Positions 1 through 7,591 of a stretch of DNA of 26,965 nt are shown here, piece by piece. The translations under genes were made by a program, and so were the position numbers. The first letter of the stretch is position 1; every line of letters starts with the position of its first letter. The notes under the pieces are model-generated. The model saw only the letters and a program-made list of their open reading frames with translations. It was not told where the DNA came from and did not search any database. This DNA is from an uncultured Clostridia bacterium. Its GTDB lineage: Bacteria > Bacillota > Clostridia > Lachnospirales > Anaerotignaceae. Where the stretch lies: NCBI GenBank assembly GCA_937901125.1, contig CALCGT010000071.1, forward strand, positions 1 to 26,965, written 5' to 3'.

Positions 1-3
1 TTG

Positions 4-55
4 TACCAGACTATGAGTCTTTTTTTATCTGTTGCACTTAGATTGTAAATTCAAG
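4..55. mobile_element. Insertion-sequence end at left boundary (IS30-like)
   Basis: These 52 bases are the exact reverse complement of the last 52 bases of the window (26914-26965). Read outward from the unique DNA, the tip begins CTTGAATTTACAATC and continues through AAGTGCAACAG, which resembles the GCAACAG-containing terminal repeats of the IS30 family. That family assignment rests on resemblance only. A short hairpin (AGACT at 8-12, AGTCT at 16-20) followed by seven T lies inside and could be the terminator of the element's transposase gene. No transposase is present, because the window stops inside the element. The adjacent reading frame is broken at this junction. Confidence 0.6.
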
Positions 56-72
56 TTACAAAAAATGGCGAG

Positions 73-567
73 ATGTATTTGGATGGAGAACTTGTAAAGG
101 TTACTGTTATTCCCGATGAAGAAGCGGCAGTATATATGAATGAAGGTATTTCGCCCAGAGCATTTTATGATTATTGGGAAATAGGAGAATCGCCTTTTGC
201 GTCTGGATCATATACCTATGGCAAGCAGATTAGCAAAGTTAGAGTTGAATTAGGAAGACAGATTTCAAGTGTTACTTTAGGTGCATTTACTGGGGTTGTG
301 TTAAATGCTCTTTTTCCTGGTTCAGGAGCATTTGTTGGTTCCATATCAGTAGCAGTTTATTATCATATTCTGAAGGAAGCTTCACCAGCAGAAACATCTG
401 CTTATTTTAGAATGACAAAATGGCATAATAATAAGCCGGAAATTTCTGGGGGGCGAGAGAAAGTTTTCTATAAGATATTGTTAGAGGGGTTTTTTGATTC
501 TGACTTTGATGAACCAACATCGTATAGTGAAACAAAATACGCAATCTATCATATAGTTAACCATTAA
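73..567 (+). CDS. 5'-truncated gene for an unrecognised protein with a glycine-rich hydrophobic segment
   Basis: I do not recognise this protein. The frame is open from base 49 (after a TAA at 46-48), so coding continues upstream of the ATG at 73 up to the IS junction near 55. No good ribosome site precedes the ATG, so this is probably the 3' part of a longer gene cut by the insertion. Residues about 65-105 (numbered from that ATG) are hydrophobic and rich in small residues (GAFTG, FPGSGAFVG), like a glycine-zipper or membrane-inserting helical pair. The remainder is polar and aromatic, and the C-terminus is YAIYHIVNH. A 51-residue membrane peptide follows 28 bp downstream, and a terminator closes the pair. 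A secreted toxin or bacteriocin-like precursor with a small partner is one possibility, but no diagnostic motif proves it. Confidence 0.55.
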   Translation: MYLDGELVKVTVIPDEEAAVYMNEGISPRAFYDYWEIGESPFASGSYTYGKQISKVRVELGRQISSVTLGAFTGVVLNALFPGSGAFVGSISVAVYYHILKEASPAETSAYFRMTKWHNNKPEISGGREKVFYKILLEGFFDSDFDEPTSYSETKYAIYHIVNH

Positions 568-595
568 GTAATAAGGCTAAAAGGAGGATAAAATC

Positions 596-751
596 ATGTT
601 TCAGAATGTAATTTTAAACATGAATATAGAGGCGTTTTTAGATGCGAACCCATTCTATAAGTATCTCCTTTTGTTTTGTGTCTTTTTACCTTTGGTAAAA
701 AAGTTTGGTAATTGGCTTATGGAGATTTATCAAGAACATAAAGATAAGTAA
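596..751 (+). CDS. 51-residue single-helix membrane peptide
   Basis: A small open frame starts at ATG 596 behind a strong ribosome site (AAGGAGG, about 8 nt upstream) and ends with TAA at 749-751. It encodes MFQNVILNMN... followed by a hydrophobic core YKYLLLFCVFLPLV at residues 21-34. The tail is charged: KKFG, then NWLMEIYQEHKDK. This is the layout of a one-helix membrane peptide with a positive, presumably cytoplasmic C-terminus. The ribosome site, the hydrophobic core and the terminator seven bases after the stop all support a real gene. It shares a transcript with the truncated gene upstream. Small peptides of this kind can be immunity proteins, toxins or regulators; which applies here cannot be decided from sequence. 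Confidence 0.6.
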   Translation: MFQNVILNMNIEAFLDANPFYKYLLLFCVFLPLVKKFGNWLMEIYQEHKDK

Positions 752-757
752 CGAGAT

Positions 758-792
758 AAAGCCTGTCGGATGTTCCGACGGGCTTTATTTTG
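758..792 (+). terminator. Intrinsic terminator after the membrane-peptide gene
   Basis: A 13-bp stem (758-770 with 774-786, one G-U pair) closes a TGT loop and is followed by ATTTTG. It starts seven bases after the stop codon of the 51-residue peptide and separates that unit from the acpP promoter. Confidence 0.85.
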
Positions 793-823
793 TAAATTTT
801 TTCTGAATTTTTCGGAATACCTA

Positions 824-852
824 CTGACAAAAACGGGAAAATGGAGTATAGT
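824..852 (+). promoter_or_regulatory. Sigma-A-type promoter for acpP-rnc
   Basis: CTGACA at 824-829 and TATAGT at 847-852 are separated by exactly 17 bp. Transcription would begin near 859. This position argues against the in-frame ATG at 841, which overlaps the promoter, and supports the acpP start at 889. Confidence 0.7.
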
Positions 853-888
853 AGGAAAAGAAAAAATGACGATCAATTTGGAGGTAAT

Positions 889-1137
889 ATGAATATGGAT
901 GAATCTTTAGTATTGAATGTAATTGCGGAGCAGATCGGTGTGCCTGCGGAGAGCTTATCCGCAGAAACAGCATTTGCAGATCTGAATGCAGATTCTCTGG
1001 AACTGTTCCAGATCATCGTAGCCCTGGAAGAAAAATTCGAAATCGAATTCGATAACGATAGAGCAGAAAACATCAAATTGGTAGGCGATGTATTGGATTA
1101 CATTGCAGAGCTGGTTGCTGCTAAGGAAGAAGAATAA
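889..1137 (+). CDS. acpP: Acyl carrier protein
   Basis: This 82-residue acidic protein carries growing acyl chains on a phosphopantetheine arm during type II fatty acid synthesis in the cytoplasm. The attachment serine lies in the signature ADLNADSLEL (Asp-Ser-Leu), followed by the recognition helix II (ELFQIIVALEEKFEIEF). The length is typical. The start at 889 is chosen because GGAGGT at 880-885 sits just upstream; the frame extends to an ATG at 841, but that codon lies inside the promoter. A second ATG at 895 is less well spaced. The gene is two bases from rnc, forming the conserved acpP-rnc pair. The fatty-acid genes often found upstream (plsX, fab genes) are absent here. Confidence 0.95.
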   Translation: MNMDESLVLNVIAEQIGVPAESLSAETAFADLNADSLELFQIIVALEEKFEIEFDNDRAENIKLVGDVLDYIAELVAAKEEE

Positions 1138-1139
1138 TT

Positions 1140-1838
1140 ATGAACCATTTGAATTTGGAAGAATTTGAACGAAAAATCGAATATACTTTTTCGGATAAAA
1201 GCTTACTGATTCTGGCGTTGACCCATAGTTCCTATGCCAATGAGATCAAAAAAGGTAGCCATGAGAACAATGAACGACTGGAATTTTTGGGGGATGCTGT
1301 GTTGGATATGGTGGTCAGTGAATATATGTATCGCCATTTTCCCAAGATGCCAGAAGGCGGATTGACAAAGCTGCGGGCGGCAGTGGTATGCGAAGGCTCT
1401 CTTGCGGAGCTTTCCAGAAAGCTGGGCATCGGCCGCTGTCTGTTACTGGGCAAGGGCGAAGAAAGCACCGGCGGCAGAAACCGTGATTCCATTTTGGCAG
1501 ATGCTTTCGAAGCCATCATCGGTGCTATTTGTATCGATGGGGGCATGGAAGCGGTGAAAAAGTATATCATGGGCTTCATGGTGGACTGCATCGAAAAAAC
1601 AAAGAGCAACTTCCGCAATTTGGACTGCAAGACCCATCTGCAGGAGGTCATTCAGAAGATCAGCAAGGTGCCTCTGCAGTATTCTATTGTAGATGAACAG
1701 GGTCCAGACCATAATAAAGTATTTGTGGCAGAAGTGACCCATGATGGTCGTGTGCTGGGCAAGGGCAGTGGCAGAAGCAAAAAAGAAGCGGAGCAGAACG
1801 CTGCAAATAACGCATTGGAGCATATGAACCGTTCCTAA
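1140..1838 (+). CDS. rnc: Ribonuclease III
   Basis: RNase III cleaves double-stranded RNA during rRNA maturation and mRNA turnover. The 232-residue protein has the usual two parts. The endonuclease domain (about 5-150) carries the signature NERLEFLGDAVLD at 44-56 and the metal-binding Asp121 and Glu124 in DAFEAIIGAI. The double-stranded RNA-binding domain (about 164-231) ends in GSGRSKKEAEQNAANNAL. The gene begins two bases after the acpP stop, so the two are probably translated from one message. In many Clostridia and Bacilli smc and ftsY follow rnc. Here a terminator comes next and then uvrB. Confidence 0.96.
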   Translation: MNHLNLEEFERKIEYTFSDKSLLILALTHSSYANEIKKGSHENNERLEFLGDAVLDMVVSEYMYRHFPKMPEGGLTKLRAAVVCEGSLAELSRKLGIGRCLLLGKGEESTGGRNRDSILADAFEAIIGAICIDGGMEAVKKYIMGFMVDCIEKTKSNFRNLDCKTHLQEVIQKISKVPLQYSIVDEQGPDHNKVFVAEVTHDGRVLGKGSGRSKKEAEQNAANNALEHMNRS

Positions 1839-1877
1839 GGCGGGGTATGCTCGAGGGTGTTGTAAAAGGAATTTTGA

Positions 1878-1911
1878 CCTCAAACTCAAAAGAGTTTGGG
1901 GTTTTCTTTTT
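1878..1911 (+). terminator. Intrinsic terminator after rnc
   Basis: A 10-bp stem (CCTCAAACTC at 1878-1887 with GAGTTTGGGG at 1892-1901, one G-U pair) closes an AAAA loop and is followed by TTTTCTTTTT. It ends the acpP-rnc transcript and shows that the open frame running upstream from uvrB is not coding here. Confidence 0.85.
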
Positions 1912-1946
1912 CCCAGAAAGAAACTGTGGTTTTTATAAAAATCTTG

Positions 1947-1975
1947 CTGACAAAGATTTTTTATTGTGCTACAAT
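1947..1975 (+). promoter_or_regulatory. Sigma-A-type promoter for uvrB
   Basis: CTGACA at 1947-1952 and TACAAT at 1970-1975 are 17 bp apart, and the uvrB start lies about 37 bp downstream. I see no obvious LexA (Cheo-type GAAC-N4-GTTC) box overlapping it. Confidence 0.7.
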
Positions 1976-2011
1976 AAGGGAACAACAGTTCTTATTTTTG
2001 GAGGTGAGCAC

Positions 2012-3988
2012 ATGTCGAGATTTCAAGTGGTCAGCCCCTATCAGCCCACAGGGGATCAGCCCGAAGCAGTGGAAAAGCTGGCGCAGGGCTTTATAGATGG
2101 AAAGAAATTTCAAACTCTTCTGGGGGTAACCGGTTCGGGTAAGACCTTTACCATGGCAAATATCATTGAAAAAATACAGAAGCCTACGCTGGTTATTGCT
2201 CATAACAAGACTTTGGCAGCCCAGTTATATAATGAATTGAAAGAATTTTTCCCCCACAACGCGGTAGAATATTTTGTGTCCTACTATGATTATTATCAGC
2301 CTGAGGCATACGTACCCAGTACGGATACCTATATTGAAAAGGATTCCTCGGTCAATGATGAGATCGATAAGCTACGCCACTCTGCTACGGCGGCGTTGGT
2401 CGAACGGGAGGATGTTATCGTTGTTGCCAGTGTTTCCTGTATCTATGGTTTGGGCGACCCTGAGGAATACTATGGCATGATGCTTTCCCTGCGTCCGGGG
2501 ATGGAAAAGGACAGAGATGAAGTGCTGCGTGCCCTTGTAGAAATGCAGTATGACAGAAATGATACGAATTTCGAACGTGGTACCTTCCGCGTGCGGGGCG
2601 ATGTGGTGGAGGTTTTCCCCATCGGCTCTTCGGAACATGCCATCCGAGTGGAGTTTTTCGGAGATGAGATCGACAGAATTACGGAAATCGATGTATTGAC
2701 CGGAGAAATTATGGGGACGAGAAATCATATCTCTATTTTCCCTGCGTCCCATTATGTAACGGCTCCAGAAAAAATGAAGATTGCTATTCAGCGTATCGAG
2801 GATGAGTTGGAAGTGCGATTGGCAGAATTGAAGCGGGAGGACAAGCTTCTGGAAGCCCAGAGATTGGAACAGCGCACCAATTATGATTTGGAAATGCTGA
2901 AGGAAATGGGCTTCTGCACAGGTATTGAAAACTATTCCCGTCATCTTTCTTTGAGAGAAGCGGGCAGTACGCCCTTTACCCTCATTGACTTCTTCCCCGA
3001 TGATTTCCTCATCATTGCCGATGAATCCCATGTTTCCATTCCGCAGATTCGCGGGATGTATGAGGGGGACCGCTCCAGAAAGACCACCTTGGTGGAGTAT
3101 GGCTTCCGTCTGCCCTCTGCTTTGGATAATAGACCCTTGAAATTCAGTGAATTTGAAAGTAAAATCCATCAGCTTTTGTTCGTTTCGGCAACGCCCTCTG
3201 TCTATGAAAAGGAGCATTCTGAACAGACGGCGGAACAGATTATCAGACCAACCGGGCTGCTGGATCCTGAAATTTCCGTGCGCCCTATCCACGGGCAGAT
3301 TGATGATCTGCTATCTGAAGTACGAAAGACCACAGAAGCGGGAGATAAAGTCCTTGTAACCACACTGACGAAAAAAATGGCAGAACGCCTGACGGATTAT
3401 CTGCGGGAAGCTGGGGTGCGGGTGCGCTATCTGCACTCCGATATTGATACCCTGGAACGACTGGAGATCATCCGTGACTTGCGTATGGATGCATTTGACG
3501 TACTGGTGGGCATCAACCTGCTGCGGGAAGGTCTGGATATCCCTGAAGTCAGTCTGGTTGCCATTTTGGACGCGGATAAGGAGGGGTTCCTCCGCTCTGA
3601 AACCTCTTTGATACAGACCATCGGCCGTGCGGCGAGAAATGCCAATGGGCGCGTCATCATGTACGCAGATGTTATGACGGAAAGCATGGATAAGGCCATT
3701 ACTGAAACCACCCGTCGTCGTTCGATTCAGGAAGCTTATAACGAAGCCCATGGCATCATTCCTCAGACCATCAAAAAAAAGGTTCATGATATCATCCAGA
3801 TTACGAAAGCGGCAACGGAAAAACAGAAATTTGGTCTAGAAAAAGACCCCGAATCCATGAGTGTGGAAGAATTGAATAAGCTCATCAAAAAACTGGATAA
3901 AGAGATGAAGCAGGCTGCTATGGAACTGCAATTCGAACGGGCAGCAGAGCTTCGTGATAAAATACTGGAGTTGAAAAAACTGTTATAA
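2012..3988 (+). CDS. uvrB: Excinuclease ABC subunit B
   Basis: UvrB is the damage-verifying helicase-like subunit of nucleotide excision repair. It is loaded onto DNA by UvrA and later recruits UvrC. At 658 residues it has the normal length. Walker A is GVTGSGKT at 38-45. The beta-hairpin region (YYDYYQPEAYVPSTDTYIEK) that clamps one DNA strand follows, and the DEAD-type Walker B is ADESH. Helicase motif VI appears as QTIGRAARN. The C-terminal UVR motif (LEFER-type, here LQFERAAELRDKI) is the UvrC-interaction helix. The start at 2012 is preceded by GGAGGTG at 2000-2006, and the rnc terminator and uvrB promoter lie upstream of it. uvrA follows 154 bp later. Confidence 0.97.
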   Translation: MSRFQVVSPYQPTGDQPEAVEKLAQGFIDGKKFQTLLGVTGSGKTFTMANIIEKIQKPTLVIAHNKTLAAQLYNELKEFFPHNAVEYFVSYYDYYQPEAYVPSTDTYIEKDSSVNDEIDKLRHSATAALVEREDVIVVASVSCIYGLGDPEEYYGMMLSLRPGMEKDRDEVLRALVEMQYDRNDTNFERGTFRVRGDVVEVFPIGSSEHAIRVEFFGDEIDRITEIDVLTGEIMGTRNHISIFPASHYVTAPEKMKIAIQRIEDELEVRLAELKREDKLLEAQRLEQRTNYDLEMLKEMGFCTGIENYSRHLSLREAGSTPFTLIDFFPDDFLIIADESHVSIPQIRGMYEGDRSRKTTLVEYGFRLPSALDNRPLKFSEFESKIHQLLFVSATPSVYEKEHSEQTAEQIIRPTGLLDPEISVRPIHGQIDDLLSEVRKTTEAGDKVLVTTLTKKMAERLTDYLREAGVRVRYLHSDIDTLERLEIIRDLRMDAFDVLVGINLLREGLDIPEVSLVAILDADKEGFLRSETSLIQTIGRAARNANGRVIMYADVMTESMDKAITETTRRRSIQEAYNEAHGIIPQTIKKKVHDIIQITKAATEKQKFGLEKDPESMSVEELNKLIKKLDKEMKQAAMELQFERAAELRDKILELKKLL

Positions 3989-4127
3989 GACCTTGGGGGC
4001 GTTGCCCCCAACTCCCCCAGCAGGGGATTTGTGCACCGCCAAGAAGAAGGTGGCGGCGAAGCCGTCTTCCCGTAGGGAAGATGCTTGATTAACTCCCTTG
4101 GCGGGTGTTTGAGGGTGGAACCCTCAA
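3987..4127 (+). repeat. Compound palindromic repeat between uvrB and uvrA
   Basis: Several perfect hairpins are packed into about 140 bp. TTGGGGGC (3993-4000) pairs with GCCCCCAA (4004-4011). CCGCCAAG (4036-4043) pairs with CTTGGCGG (4097-4104), enclosing CTTCCC/GGGAAG (4066-4071 and 4075-4080). TTGAGGG (4109-4115) pairs with CCCTCAA (4121-4127). The first 45 bp resemble 9600-9645, with shared features AAGACC, a GGGGC-NNN-GCCCC hairpin, and then ACTCCCC...AGGG. This suggests a dispersed intergenic element. The first hairpin lies next to the uvrB stop and may protect or end that message, although no clear T-run follows it. Confidence 0.6.
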
Positions 4128-4142
4128 GAAAAAGGAGGCATT

Positions 4143-6977
4143 ATGAAGGATAAAATTGTAATCAAAGGGGCCAGAGAGCATAATTTGCAGAATGTCGATC
4201 TGACTATCCCCAGAGACCAATTGGTGGTTTTTACGGGGGTTAGCGGCAGCGGCAAAAGCTCCCTTGCCTTTGACACCATATATGCGGAGGGGCAGAGAAG
4301 ATATGTGGAATCTCTCTCTTCCTACGCAAGGCAATTTTTAGGACAGATGGAAAAGCCCGATGTAGATCTGATCGAAGGTCTTTCTCCTGCTATTTCCATC
4401 GACCAGAAAACTACCAGCCATAACCCCCGTTCCACTGTGGGTACAGTAACGGAAATCTACGATTATCTGCGTCTGCTGTATGCCCGGATCGGCATTCCCC
4501 ATTGCCCTAAATGCGGCAAGGAGATCAAAAAACAGACCATTGACCAGATCGTAGACCGTATCATGGAACTGCCAGAACGGACGAAATTACAGCTTTTGGC
4601 ACCTGTGGTAAGGGGGCGCAAGGGCGAACATATAAAGCTTTTGGAGGATGCCAAAAAGAGCGGCTACGTCCGGGTGCGGGTGGATGGCTTGATGTATGAG
4701 CTGTCTGAGAAAATAGAATTGGAAAAGAATAAGAAACACAATATTGAAATCGTAGTAGACCGATTGATGGTAAAGGAAGGTATGCAGATGCGCCTGACGG
4801 AATCCATCGAAACGGCTTCTGCCCTCAGCGGCGGTCTGCTGATTGTAGACGTGAATCAGGGGGAAGATGAGCTGATATTCAGTCAGAGCTTTTCCTGCCC
4901 GGATTGCGGCGTGGACTTGATGGAAATTGAACCCCGAATGTTCTCTTTCAATAACCCCAGCGGTGCCTGCCCTACCTGCACAGGATTGGGGATGCAGATG
5001 AAGTTTGACGAAAAGCTTATTGTGCCCAATGATGCCCTGAGCATTTTGGAGGGGGCGGTTACTGCGCCGGGTTACAATTCCATTACCACAAAGGGGAGCA
5101 TGAGCCGGGTACTGTTCGATGCTCTGGCGGAGAAATATGGTTTTTCTCTGGAAACGCCTTTTCGGGATTTGCCTCAGAAAATAAAGGATATCATTTTTTA
5201 TGGCACAGGCGGTGAAAAGCTGCAGGTGACCTATAGCAATTATCGGGGGACAGGTTCCTATGAGTATCCCTTTGAGGGCATCATCCATAATCTGCAGCGA
5301 CGCTATAGCGAGACCTCTGAAACCATGCGGGGAGAATATGAGGAATATATGACCAATATCCAGTGCCCCAATTGTCACGGCAAACGGCTGCGTCCGGAGG
5401 TGCTGGCGATCACTGTCGGGGACAAAAATATTTCCGAAGTGACAGAGCTTTCCATCGGCAAAATGCAGAAATTTTTCCAAAGTCTGCAGCTGACAGAGCG
5501 GGAAAGCATGATTGGCGAGCGGATTTTGAAGGAAATTCATGCCCGCATTGGTTTCCTGATGGATGTCGGTCTGGAATATTTGACGCTTTCCAGAACAGCA
5601 GGTACATTATCTGGCGGGGAAGCCCAAAGAATCCGTTTGGCAACGCAAATTGGCAGCGGTTTAGTGGGTGTTGTGTATATTTTGGATGAGCCCAGCATCG
5701 GCTTGCATCAAAGGGACAATGACAAGCTGCTGGCTACATTGAAGCACCTGAGGGATATTGGCAACTCCCTTATCGTAGTTGAGCATGATGAGGATACCAT
5801 GCTAGCGGCGGATTTCGTTGTGGATATTGGCCCTGGCGCCGGACGGGACGGCGGCGAGGTAGTCTGCGCGGGCAGCGTGGAAGAAATTATGTCCTGTGCG
5901 CGTTCTGTGACGGGTGCATACCTGAGCGGGCGAAAGAAGATCGAAGTGCCCAAGGAGCGCAGACCTTTTGTGGCTGAAAACAAGCTCGTCATCAAGGGAG
6001 CGGCGGAAAATAATCTGAAACAGATTGATGTGGAGATCCCCTTAGGATTGTTTACCTGCGTAACGGGGGTCAGTGGTTCCGGGAAAAGCTCTCTCATCAA
6101 TGAAATCCTGTATAAGAGATTGGCAAGAGACCTGAACAGAGCGAAAACAAGACCCGGCAAGCACGAGGATACGCTGGGGCTGGAAAAGCTGGATAAGGTT
6201 ATCAACATCGACCAGTCTCCCATCGGACGGACCCCCAGAAGCAATCCTGCCACCTACACAGGCTTGTTTGATATGATTCGGGATGTATTTGCTCAGACCA
6301 CGGAAGCAAAGGTCAGAGGCTATCAGAAGGGCAGGTTTAGCTTCAATGTGAAGGGCGGCAGATGTGAAGCCTGCGCCGGTGACGGCATTGTAAAGATTGA
6401 AATGCACTTCCTGCCTGATATCTATGTGCCTTGCGAGGTCTGCAACGGCAAACGGTACAATCGGGAAACACTGGAAGTAAAATATAAAGGAAAGACGATT
6501 TCCGATGTGCTGGATATGACAGTGGAAGAGGCTTTGGTTTTCTTTGAAAATATTCCACGGATCAAATCCAAACTGCAGACACTGTATGATGTGGGGCTTT
6601 CCTATGTGCAGTTGGGGCAATCCTCTACAACCCTTTCCGGCGGCGAAGCCCAGCGGGTGAAGCTGGCCACAGAACTGAGCCGCAAGAGCACTGGCCGCAC
6701 CATGTATATTCTGGACGAACCTACCACGGGCCTGCATACGGCAGATGTCCATAAGCTGGTGCATATCCTGCAGAGATTGACAGAGGGCGGCAATACAGTG
6801 GTTGTCATTGAGCACAATCTGGATGTTATCAAAACGGCAGACTATATTATCGACCTTGGCCCTGAGGGGGGCGATGGCGGCGGCACGCTGGTGGCAGCAG
6901 GAACACCGGAGGAAATTTGTCGGGTATCTGCATCCTATACGGGAAAATATCTGAAAGGCATTTTGGAAAGAAAATAA
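4143..6977 (+). CDS. uvrA: Excinuclease ABC subunit A
   Basis: UvrA is the dimeric ABC-type ATPase that finds DNA damage and loads UvrB. The 944-residue length and internal duplication are typical. The first Walker A is GVSGSGKSSLAF from residue 32, and a zinc-binding pair (CPDC ... CPTC) lies in the first half. The first ABC signature is LSGGEAQRIR, followed by Walker B VYILDEPSIGLH. The second half repeats this: GVSGSGKSSLIN, the CEAC...CEVC zinc module, LSGGEAQRVK and MYILDEPTTGLH. The start has AAAGGAGG a few bases upstream. It follows uvrB directly, the usual gene pair. A terminator with a long loop lies just after the stop. Confidence 0.97.
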   Translation: MKDKIVIKGAREHNLQNVDLTIPRDQLVVFTGVSGSGKSSLAFDTIYAEGQRRYVESLSSYARQFLGQMEKPDVDLIEGLSPAISIDQKTTSHNPRSTVGTVTEIYDYLRLLYARIGIPHCPKCGKEIKKQTIDQIVDRIMELPERTKLQLLAPVVRGRKGEHIKLLEDAKKSGYVRVRVDGLMYELSEKIELEKNKKHNIEIVVDRLMVKEGMQMRLTESIETASALSGGLLIVDVNQGEDELIFSQSFSCPDCGVDLMEIEPRMFSFNNPSGACPTCTGLGMQMKFDEKLIVPNDALSILEGAVTAPGYNSITTKGSMSRVLFDALAEKYGFSLETPFRDLPQKIKDIIFYGTGGEKLQVTYSNYRGTGSYEYPFEGIIHNLQRRYSETSETMRGEYEEYMTNIQCPNCHGKRLRPEVLAITVGDKNISEVTELSIGKMQKFFQSLQLTERESMIGERILKEIHARIGFLMDVGLEYLTLSRTAGTLSGGEAQRIRLATQIGSGLVGVVYILDEPSIGLHQRDNDKLLATLKHLRDIGNSLIVVEHDEDTMLAADFVVDIGPGAGRDGGEVVCAGSVEEIMSCARSVTGAYLSGRKKIEVPKERRPFVAENKLVIKGAAENNLKQIDVEIPLGLFTCVTGVSGSGKSSLINEILYKRLARDLNRAKTRPGKHEDTLGLEKLDKVINIDQSPIGRTPRSNPATYTGLFDMIRDVFAQTTEAKVRGYQKGRFSFNVKGGRCEACAGDGIVKIEMHFLPDIYVPCEVCNGKRYNRETLEVKYKGKTISDVLDMTVEEALVFFENIPRIKSKLQTLYDVGLSYVQLGQSSTTLSGGEAQRVKLATELSRKSTGRTMYILDEPTTGLHTADVHKLVHILQRLTEGGNTVVVIEHNLDVIKTADYIIDLGPEGGDGGGTLVAAGTPEEICRVSASYTGKYLKGILERK

Positions 6978-6986
6978 AAAAATGGG

Positions 6987-7040
6987 AGATGCTATATCCG
7001 TGAGAATGGCTATAATTTCATAGGATATAGCGTCTTTTTT
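6987..7040 (+). terminator. Intrinsic terminator after uvrA
   Basis: A 13-bp stem (6987-6999 with 7023-7035, one G-U pair) encloses a 23-nt loop and is followed by a run of six T. It ends the uvrA transcript. Confidence 0.8.
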
Positions 7041-7085
7041 CGTAGGAAAAAGAAAAGGTATCCACCGGTGACGCACATCTTTATA

Positions 7086-7133
7086 TTGACATTTGACATG
7101 AAAATCAGTACCATAGTAATAGCAAGTACTATG
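7086..7133 (+). promoter_or_regulatory. Promoter with an overlapping inverted repeat (possible operator)
   Basis: TTGACA at 7086-7091 and TACCAT at 7109-7114 are 17 bp apart. A second TTGACA at 7093-7098 could pair with TAATAG at 7117-7122 (18 bp). A 7-bp inverted repeat, CATAGTA at 7112-7118 and TACTATG at 7127-7133, overlaps the -10 region and the likely start of transcription. That is where a repressor would bind. No regulator gene adjoins it, so a regulatory role is inferred. Confidence 0.55.
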
Positions 7134-7150
7134 TTAATTTGGAGGAAGTT

Positions 7151-7459
7151 ATGGCAAAAGAAAAAGGACCAGTAATGGACTTTGAGCAGGCGAGAAAACG
7201 GATCAACAGTTATTTCGGCTGCGATGGGGATTTCTTCGTGAAACCTCTGCTTGATTTCGAATGGGCACTTAGAGAGGACGAAGATTTTACCTTCCTCTGC
7301 TACTGGACAAAAGAAGGCAAAAAGGTAGATGCTGTCGTTGTGAAAAAGGGCGGCACACCTATGATCTATAGAACGAAAGACTACACGATGGTGGTTGCCA
7401 TTGACTGTGTGAAAATCGGGTTTGTTTTCAGAAATGGAAAAAATCAGACAGAACGGTAA
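7151..7459 (+). CDS. Uncharacterised 102-residue protein
   Basis: I do not recognise the family. The protein is soluble-looking with mixed charge, no signal peptide and no membrane helix. It has an N-terminal helical part (DFEQARKRINSYFG), an aromatic stretch (FFVKPLLDFEWALRE) and an apparently beta-rich second half (DFTFLCYWTKEGKKVDAVVVKKGG, then YTMVVAIDCVKIGFVF). Three cysteines occur, without a zinc-site spacing. The start at 7151 is chosen because GGAGG sits at 7141-7145; an in-frame TTG at 7139 overlaps that site. The gene has its own promoter, and an OB-fold protein gene follows 132 bp downstream. The intervening 7460-7591 has A-rich/T-rich arms (near 7481 and 7518) that might form a weak terminator. 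Confidence 0.75.
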   Translation: MAKEKGPVMDFEQARKRINSYFGCDGDFFVKPLLDFEWALREDEDFTFLCYWTKEGKKVDAVVVKKGGTPMIYRTKDYTMVVAIDCVKIGFVFRNGKNQTER

Positions 7460-7553
7460 GAAACGGGTTGAGGGGGCCGAAAAAACAGGAACCTGACAAG
7501 TTTGATTCTGAAAGGCTGTTTTTTTGCATAAACTGAATTACTGAAGGATCATT

Positions 7554-7591
7554 GCCAAAGTTGTCTTTGGCGAAGCAAAGGGGAGAAAGAG
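7554..7591 (+). promoter_or_regulatory. Leader hairpin next to a ribosome binding site
   Basis: GCCAAAG (7554-7560) and CTTTGGC (7565-7571) form a perfect 7-bp stem with a TTGT loop. CTTTG (7565-7569) can instead pair with CAAAG at 7576-7580, which directly abuts the GGGGAG ribosome site at 7581-7586. The two pairings exclude each other. The arrangement is visible in the sequence; any regulatory function is speculation. Confidence 0.3.

Noticed and set aside
841..888. Upstream ATG extension of acpP
   Set aside because: The codon lies inside the predicted promoter, and a well-spaced GGAGGT serves the ATG at 889.
1847..2011. N-terminal extension of uvrB
   Set aside because: It would be translated through the rnc terminator and the uvrB promoter. 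The ATG at 2012 has a strong ribosome site and gives the normal length.
2372..3292. Long minus-strand open frame opposite uvrB
   Set aside because: It is antisense to conserved uvrB codons and has no family resemblance or ribosome site.
6042..7076. 344-codon minus-strand open frame opposite uvrA
   Set aside because: It covers the conserved second half of uvrA and its terminator, so it is a shadow frame.
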